A stretch of 5,091 nt of DNA, from positions 1-5,091 of the forward strand of contig JBOHUX010000167.1 in the NCBI GenBank assembly GCA_050734915.1. The letters run 5' to 3'. This stretch comes from JBOHUX01 sp050734915 (GTDB lineage Bacteria; Chloroflexota; Dormibacteria; Dormibacterales; Dormibacteraceae). The stretch's first letter is position 1, and each line of letters begins with the position of its first letter. Below, in pieces: positions 1 to 3,806 of the stretch. The translations under genes were made by a program, and so were the position numbers. The notes below the pieces were generated by a model. It did not search any database. It was given only the letters and a program-made list of their open reading frames with translations, and was not told where the DNA came from.

Positions 1-372
1 CTGCGGGAGTCGGGCATAGAGGTCGCCGTCCTGCCGGTGGTGGGCCGGCCGGCCGGCGTCGCACCGGGCGGGGCGGGGGGGGAGGCCCGCGTGGATCTGG
101 AGGCCCTGCTCGAGCTGCTCGGCAAGGCGGGAATCCTGAGCGTCCTCGTCGAGGGGGGCGCCGGGGTGCACGGGGAGCTCTTCGGCCTCGACCTCGTCGA
201 TCGCGTCTACGCGTTCACGGCGCCGCGCGTGATCGGTGGCGCGACGGCTCCCGGCCCGGTCGGCGGAGGCGGGTTCGCCGACCTCGAGCGGGCGACGAGC
301 CTGGAGACGATGGAGGTGACGCGGATCGGCGACGATCTGCTCATCACAGCAGATGTTCACCGGGATAGTTAG
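1..372 (+). CDS. ribD: RibD, C-terminal part of the pyrimidine reductase domain (5'-truncated)
   Basis: The frame is open from base 1 to a TAG at 370-372, so 123 residues of the C-terminus are visible and the start and the N-terminal deaminase domain lie outside the window. The visible part carries the RibD reductase signature LVEGGAGVHGELF, then LVDRVYAFTAPRVIGG, matching the family pattern of an EGG loop followed by a 'DE...aPkllGG' strand. In the pathway this domain reduces 5-amino-6-ribosylaminouracil 5'-phosphate to the ribitylamino form with NADPH, in the cytosol. It is followed by ribE in a 20-base overlap, which supports a rib operon. Whether the deaminase half is fused upstream cannot be seen; a stand-alone reductase is possible but less usual in this gene order. 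Confidence 0.9.
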   Translation: MRESGIEVAVLPVVGRPAGVAPGGAGGEARVDLEALLELLGKAGILSVLVEGGAGVHGELFGLDLVDRVYAFTAPRVIGGATAPGPVGGGGFADLERATSLETMEVTRIGDDLLITADVHRDS

Positions 373-967
373 CGCGATCGGCGAGGTTCGAGAGGTCGAC
401 CGCGGCCGGGGCGGCCGCTCCGCCCGCCTCGCGATCGCCGCGCCCGGCGTGACGGCGGAGCTGGGCGTCGGCGGCAGCGTCGCGGTCAACGGCTGCTGCC
501 TGACGGCGGTGTCTGTTGCGGGCTCCGTCTTCCGGGCCGAGACCGTTCCGGAGACGCTGGCGCGGACGACCCTGGGCGCCCTGCAGCCGGGCGGGAGGGT
601 CAACCTCGAGTTTCCGCTGGCGCTGGGCGGGCGGCTCGACGGGCACCTCCTCCAGGGCCACGTGGACGGGACGGCGCGGGTCCTGGCCGTCGAGGAGGTG
701 GAGCTGGGGCGCGAGGTCACGATCACCCTGCCGCCCGATCTCACCCGGTTCGTGGCGGAGAAGGGCTCGATCGGGATCGACGGCATCAGCCTCACCGTCG
801 CGCGTCTGGAGGACGGCGGCCTCGCCTGCCGGGTGGCGATGATCCCGCGGACGCTGGCGGTCACGATCGCCGGGGGCTACGCCGCCGGCTCCCTCGTCAA
901 CCTCGAGGTGGACGTCATCGCGCGCTATGCGGAGCGCCTGCTCGGCGCCGGCAAAAGGGGTATATAG
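353..967 (+). CDS. ribE: Riboflavin synthase, alpha chain
   Basis: 204 residues, close to the usual 200-220. The enzyme dismutates two 6,7-dimethyl-8-ribityllumazine molecules to riboflavin plus the pyrimidine precursor, the last step of the pathway. The N-terminus MFTGIV is the family's near-invariant start, which fixes the ATG at 353 although no good ribosome binding site precedes it. There are two lumazine-binding domains: the first at about residues 1-97 with VNGCCLTAV (45-53) and PETLARTTLG (66-75), the second at about 98-196 with GHLLQGHVDG (97-106), KGSIGIDGISLTV (137-149) and the closing VNLEVDVIARYAERLL (182-197). All expected motifs are intact. The start lies inside the end of ribD in another frame, so translation is probably coupled. 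The gene is also called ribC in some nomenclatures (E. coli); ribE follows the Bacillus-type order. Confidence 0.96.
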   Translation: MFTGIVSAIGEVREVDRGRGGRSARLAIAAPGVTAELGVGGSVAVNGCCLTAVSVAGSVFRAETVPETLARTTLGALQPGGRVNLEFPLALGGRLDGHLLQGHVDGTARVLAVEEVELGREVTITLPPDLTRFVAEKGSIGIDGISLTVARLEDGGLACRVAMIPRTLAVTIAGGYAAGSLVNLEVDVIARYAERLLGAGKRGI

Positions 968-973
968 GGAACG

Positions 974-2170
974 ATGCCACCGGCCACGATCCCCGAGGCG
1001 GTCGACGACTTCCGGGCCGGGAGGTTCCTGATCATCGTCGACGACGAGGACCGTGAGAACGAGGGCGACCTGGCTGTCGCGGCCGAGAGGCTGACGCCGG
1101 ATCAGATCACCTTCATGGCACACCACGGCGGCGGGCTGATCTGTATGCCGATCGAGGCCCGGCGTCTCGACGAGCTCGGCATCGAGCCGATGGTGAAGGT
1201 GAACACGAGCCGGCTGGGAACCGCCTTCAGCGTCAGCATCGAGGCGCGCAACCTGGTCACGACGGGGATCTCCGCCTACGACCGCTGCGCCACCATCCGC
1301 CACGTCCTCAACCCGGCCGCCCGGGCGGCGGACTTCGCCAAGCCCGGCCACACCTTCCCGCTCCGAGCCGCCGAGGGCGGGGTGCTGGTGAGGGCGGGCC
1401 AGACCGAGGCGGCGGTGGACCTCGCCCGGCTGGCCGGGCTCTATCCGGCCGGGGTCATCTGCGAGATCATGAAGCCGGACGGAACGATGGCCCGGCTCGG
1501 GGACCTGGAAGGGTTCGCGGCCGAGCACGGCATCAAGATCGTCACCGTTCGCGATCTGATCGCATATCGGCGGCGCAACGAGCGGCTGGTGGAGTTGAAG
1601 ACGGTCGCCGCCATCCCCGTCGAGGACCGGATCTGGCGGGCTCACGCGTATGAGGACATCCTCACCAGGGAGGTCCACCTGGCGATGGTGCTGGGAGAGA
1701 TCGATCCCGAGCGGCCGGTCCTGCTCCGCGCGCATTCCCGCTGCCTCACCGGCGACGTCTTCGGAAGCCAGCGCTGCGACTGCCGGGCCCAGTTGGAGGC
1801 GGCCATGGAGGCGATCGCCGAGGAGGGCGCGGGCGTCGTCCTCTACATCAGCAACCACGAGGGGAGGGGGATCGGCCTGGTGGACAAGCTGCGCGCCTAC
1901 AACCTCCAGGACGGGGGGCTGGACACGGTGGAGGCCAACGAAGCCCTCGACCAGCCCGCCGACAGCCGCGACTACGGCATCGGGAGCCAGATCCTGTTCG
2001 ACCTCGGGGTGCGCAGGATGCGCCTTCTGACCAACAACCCCCGCAAGCTGATCGGCGTCGAGGGGTACGGGCTCGAGGTGGTCGAGCAGGTGCCGATCCG
2101 CATCAAGCCCAACCGCCACAACGAGCGCTATCTGCGGGCCAAGAAGGAAAAGCTCGGTCATCTCCTCTGA
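974..2170 (+). CDS. ribBA: Bifunctional 3,4-dihydroxy-2-butanone 4-phosphate synthase / GTP cyclohydrolase II
   Basis: 398 residues, the normal length for RibBA. Residues 1-200 form the DHBP synthase domain (ribulose 5-phosphate to 3,4-dihydroxy-2-butanone 4-phosphate plus formate): DDEDRENEGDL (23-33, metal ligand E28), TGISAYDR (97-104), PGHTFPLRA (124-132), CEIMKPDGTMAR (163-174). Residues from about 205 to 398 form GTP cyclohydrolase II: zinc cysteines C257, C268 and C270 in CLTGDVFGSQRCDC, EGRGIGL (296-302), Y309, the D330/R332 pair in PADSRDYG, LLTNNPRK (351-358) and the C-terminal KLGHLL. Two oddities appear. Residue 143 is Gln in AGQTEAAVDL, where E. coli RibB has its second metal ligand, H153 (GGHTEA). 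Residue 256 is Arg in RAHSRC, where E. coli RibA has Glu53 of the GTP-binding loop. ATG at 974 lies 6 bases after ribE's stop, with AGGGA at 966-970 as a close-set ribosome binding site. The operon position supports a working biosynthetic enzyme. Confidence 0.96.
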   Translation: MPPATIPEAVDDFRAGRFLIIVDDEDRENEGDLAVAAERLTPDQITFMAHHGGGLICMPIEARRLDELGIEPMVKVNTSRLGTAFSVSIEARNLVTTGISAYDRCATIRHVLNPAARAADFAKPGHTFPLRAAEGGVLVRAGQTEAAVDLARLAGLYPAGVICEIMKPDGTMARLGDLEGFAAEHGIKIVTVRDLIAYRRRNERLVELKTVAAIPVEDRIWRAHAYEDILTREVHLAMVLGEIDPERPVLLRAHSRCLTGDVFGSQRCDCRAQLEAAMEAIAEEGAGVVLYISNHEGRGIGLVDKLRAYNLQDGGLDTVEANEALDQPADSRDYGIGSQILFDLGVRRMRLLTNNPRKLIGVEGYGLEVVEQVPIRIKPNRHNERYLRAKKEKLGHLL

Positions 2171-2287
2171 CCCGCCCGGCCGCCCGCGCGCCGCCGCTCC
2201 CGACCGCCGCTGGCGTGATCATCGCGCCCTCGCGCATCCCGCACGCGGCCGGAGCCTGCACGAGGCCGGCTCGGGAATGGCAGCCTG
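2171..2287 (+). other. Gap between ribBA and ribH
   Basis: 117 bases of GC-rich sequence with no convincing gene. It holds an 8-base perfect inverted repeat, 2176-2183 against 2245-2252 (CCGGCCGC / GCGGCCGG), with a 61-base loop, and a small hairpin with a 4-base stem and 3-base loop at 2205-2215. In DNA of this composition such repeats are expected by chance. No run of T follows, so no terminator is called. CGGGAA at 2272-2277 could serve as ribH's ribosome binding site. The gap is longer than the others in the operon, but ribH keeps the same strand and pathway. Confidence 0.4.
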
Positions 2288-2779
2288 ATGGGAGAGAGGG
2301 GAAAGCTGGGGTCTCTCGACGCCACCGGGCTGCGCGTCGCCATCGTCGCCGCCCGCTACAACCCGGATATCGTCGAATCCCTGGTCGAGGGGGCTTCGGC
2401 CGCGCTTGCCGAGCACGGCGCCCCCGGCCTCGAGGAGGCCGTCAGGTGGGTGCCGGGCTGCTTCGAGATCCCGATCGCGGCCCTCGCCCTGGCCGGGACC
2501 GGACGCGTGGACGCCATCGTGGGGTTGGGCTGCGTCATCCAGGGGGAGACCGCCCACTTCGAGCACGTGGCCACCGGCGTCGCCAGGGGCCTGATGGATG
2601 TCGGCCTGCGGACGGGCGTCCCCTGCGCGTTCGGCGTCCTCACCACCTACACGCGCGAGCAGGCCCGGGCCCGTGCTCAGGACGCGCCCCGGGGGGCCGG
2701 CAACAAGGGCCGGGAGGCCGCCGAGGCGGCGATCGAGATGGCGAATCTCCTGCGCGGGATTCGCGCCTCCACGCCCTGA
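2288..2779 (+). CDS. ribH: 6,7-dimethyl-8-ribityllumazine synthase
   Basis: 163 residues, in the usual 150-165 range. The enzyme condenses the RibD product, after dephosphorylation, with 3,4-dihydroxy-2-butanone 4-phosphate from RibBA to give lumazine, normally in a pentamer or a 60-mer shell. Visible motifs are ARYN (22-25, aromatic ring stacker), VPGCFEIP (55-62), GCVIQGETAHFEHV (81-94, with H90 at the catalytic His position), GVPCAFGVLTT (110-120), R129 for phosphate binding and GAGNKG (136-141). Against B. subtilis RibH there are about three extra residues between R129 and GNKG (QDAPRGA instead of GTKA), and Y121 stands where Glu or Asp is common. ATG at 2288 gives a normal N-terminus; SD-like CGGGAA lies at 2272-2277, a rather long 10 bases upstream. 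A purine-rich stretch just inside the gene (2290-2305) has no ATG or GTG start after it, so I keep 2288. Confidence 0.95.
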   Translation: MGERGKLGSLDATGLRVAIVAARYNPDIVESLVEGASAALAEHGAPGLEEAVRWVPGCFEIPIAALALAGTGRVDAIVGLGCVIQGETAHFEHVATGVARGLMDVGLRTGVPCAFGVLTTYTREQARARAQDAPRGAGNKGREAAEAAIEMANLLRGIRASTP

Positions 2780-2823
2780 CCGGCGGCTCCCCCGCGGCGA
2801 CCACAACCGGCCATGTGCGACAA

Positions 2824-2853
2824 CTGGGAGGTGTTCGTGCCACCGTCTCCCGG
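2824..2853 (+). other. Possible RNA hairpin enclosing a Shine-Dalgarno-like GGGAGG
   Basis: The arms CTGGGA (2824-2829) and TCCCGG (2848-2853) pair, with one wobble. GGTG (2830-2833) pairs with CACC (2841-2844), leaving a 3-base bulge and a 7-base loop. The stem hides GGGAGG (2826-2831), which stands five bases before a GTG at 2837. No homologous structure is recognised, and GC-rich DNA forms such stems often, so this is tentative. Confidence 0.2.
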
Positions 2854-2869
2854 CGGCCCTCCGACGCTT

Positions 2870-2905
2870 GGCCCTGACGTGGCGAGCGTGCGCCGCCGGC
2901 CTTTT
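2870..2905 (+). terminator. Weak candidate intrinsic terminator between ribH and the DedA gene
   Basis: GGCC (2870-2873) pairs with GGCC (2898-2901). Inside this, after an uneven internal loop, GTGGCG (2879-2884) pairs with CGCCGC (2891-2896, one G-T wobble) around a 6-base loop. TTTT (2902-2905) follows directly. The T run is short and the outer and inner stems are split by the internal loop, so termination would be partial at best. It lies about 90 bases after ribH's stop and just before the DedA start, where it would end rib transcription or attenuate the next gene. Confidence 0.28.
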
Positions 2906-2908
2906 GAC

Positions 2909-2914
2909 AGGGGG
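2909..2914 (+). promoter_or_regulatory. Ribosome binding site that fixes the TTG start of the DedA gene
   Basis: AGGGGG lies 5 bases before TTG at 2920. An in-frame TGA at 2905-2907 rules out any earlier start, and the next in-frame GTG (2998) would cut off the first hydrophobic segment and the conserved EE..P.P region. TTG at 2920 is therefore the only sensible start. Confidence 0.65.
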
Positions 2915-2919
2915 ACGAG

Positions 2920-3789
2920 TTGAGCTCTCTCCACGGGTACACCGGGCCCGTCGCCATCGCCATCGCGTCCTTCCTCCTCTTCATCGAAGAGGCGGGGGTG
3001 CCGCTCCCGATCGCTCCCGGCGAGGCGGTCCTGATCGCGGCCGGGCTCATCATCGCCAGCGGCCGCATGTCGATCGTGGTCTTCCTGCCCGCCGCCTGCG
3101 GGTCCGTCCTGCTGGGGGCCCTGGCTGGCTACGCCTGGGCCCACCACGTCGGCATGCCGGCGCTGCGCCAACTCGCCGATCGGTTCCGGGTCACGGCCCA
3201 TCTCGAGCGCGCCTCCCTGCGCATGCGCGGCGCCGGGCCGGGGCAGATCACGGTTTCGCGCCTGGTGCCGGGGCTGAGGATCTACACGAGCCTTCTCGCC
3301 GGCGCGGTTGGAGTCGACCTGCGCGCGTTCGTGATCGGCGCCACCCTCGCCGTGGTGCCCTGGGTCGTCCTCTTCACCCTCATCGGGCTCGTCGTCGGGG
3401 TGCCCGCCGAGCACCTCTTCGGAAGGCTCCAGTCCTACGCGGTGCGGGCGGCGGTGGTGGTGGTGGTGGCCCTGGGGGGAGTCGTCGCCATCCGGCACAT
3501 CCCGCCCGCCGGCGGCACCCCCGGCCGCGGCCGCGTGGATGGGACCTGGTGGCGGCTGCCGCTGGCCCTCCTCACCGATCTCGTCACGGTCGCGTCCGTC
3601 GTGGTCGGGCTGGACCTGCTCACCGACTTCGCATTCCAGACCAAGGTGACCGGGGTGGTGGACACCACCGTCGTCTTCGGCGCCTTCGCCCTCATCTACC
3701 TGGTCGCGGTCCGGCGAAGCGTGGGCAGCACCGGCGGCGAGACGCTGCTCGACGTCAGCTACTGGGCGGGCCACCGGTCCGGGCGTTAG
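2920..3789 (+). CDS. DedA/VTT-family membrane protein with an added C-terminal membrane part
   Basis: 289 residues in an integral membrane protein. Residues 1-195 match the DedA (VTT, SNARE-associated) family: FLLFIEEAGVPLPIAPGEA (18-36) with the conserved acidic and proline pattern, GxLLGALAGYAWA (61-73), and SRLVPGLRIYTSLLAGAVG (113-131) with the family's R-x-x-P-G-x-R motif, ending near W148. Family members act in the inner membrane and some flip polyprenyl phosphate or phospholipids; the substrate here is unknown. Hydrophobic stretches lie at about 10-22, 36-48, 52-72, 137-160, 176-190, 213-232 and 247-264. Typical DedA proteins are about 200-220 residues, so residues 205-289 are extra. 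This tail (WRLPLALLTD, two hydrophobic segments, then STGGETLLDVSY) resembles a degenerate RDD domain by pattern only. A run of five Val (179-183) is coded by five GTG. TTG start, 140 bases after ribH, same strand; cotranscription is uncertain. Confidence 0.82.
   Translation: MSSLHGYTGPVAIAIASFLLFIEEAGVPLPIAPGEAVLIAAGLIIASGRMSIVVFLPAACGSVLLGALAGYAWAHHVGMPALRQLADRFRVTAHLERASLRMRGAGPGQITVSRLVPGLRIYTSLLAGAVGVDLRAFVIGATLAVVPWVVLFTLIGLVVGVPAEHLFGRLQSYAVRAAVVVVVALGGVVAIRHIPPAGGTPGRGRVDGTWWRLPLALLTDLVTVASVVVGLDLLTDFAFQTKVTGVVDTTVVFGAFALIYLVAVRRSVGSTGGETLLDVSYWAGHRSGR
3454..3468 (+). repeat. Five tandem GTG codons in the DedA gene
   Basis: Five perfect GTG units encode Val179-Val183 inside a hydrophobic segment. 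Gain or loss of units would stay in frame and only change helix length, so this is probably simple low-complexity coding sequence. Confidence 0.6.
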
Positions 3790-3806
3790 CGGAGGCGGGG
3801 GGACGG
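3790..3806. other. 17-base gap between convergent genes
   Basis: Only 17 bases, mostly G on the + strand, separate the DedA gene's stop from the stop of the opposite-strand propeller gene. No T-tracted hairpin fits in it, so transcripts from each side probably run into the other gene or end by a factor-dependent route. Confidence 0.7.

Larger units (their letters stand above)
2780..2919 (+). other. Gap between ribH and the DedA-family gene
   Basis: 140 bases between ribH's stop and the DedA start. It contains a possible hairpin at 2824-2853, a terminator-like hairpin at 2870-2901 with TTTT after it, and a very short open frame from ATG 2813 or GTG 2837 to a TGA at 2921-2923 that overlaps the DedA start codon. 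No promoter with both boxes is visible: the TTGACA at 2904-2909 lies too close to the start. The region separates the riboflavin genes from the membrane protein gene and may be a leader. Confidence 0.4.

Noticed and set aside
1..352. FMN riboswitch expected for a riboflavin operon
   Set aside because: It would lie upstream of ribD, which starts outside the window. Positions 1-352 are ribD coding sequence, and I saw no FMN element in the internal gaps either.
344..2161. A 605-codon open frame on the - strand opposite ribE and ribBA
   Set aside because: It mirrors two well-identified genes, shows a low-complexity Asp/Arg/Ala/Pro/Gly mix with no known motif, and is the usual by-product of G/C-rich third codon positions.
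2176..2252. 8-base inverted repeat CCGGCCGC/GCGGCCGG between ribBA and ribH
   Set aside because: The loop is 61 bases, the arms are pure G/C, and no T run follows, so chance in this composition explains it.
2904..2909. TTGACA, a perfect -35 consensus
   Set aside because: It is only 10 bases before the DedA start, so a matching -10 box would fall inside the gene, and the sequence there (tctcca) is not one.
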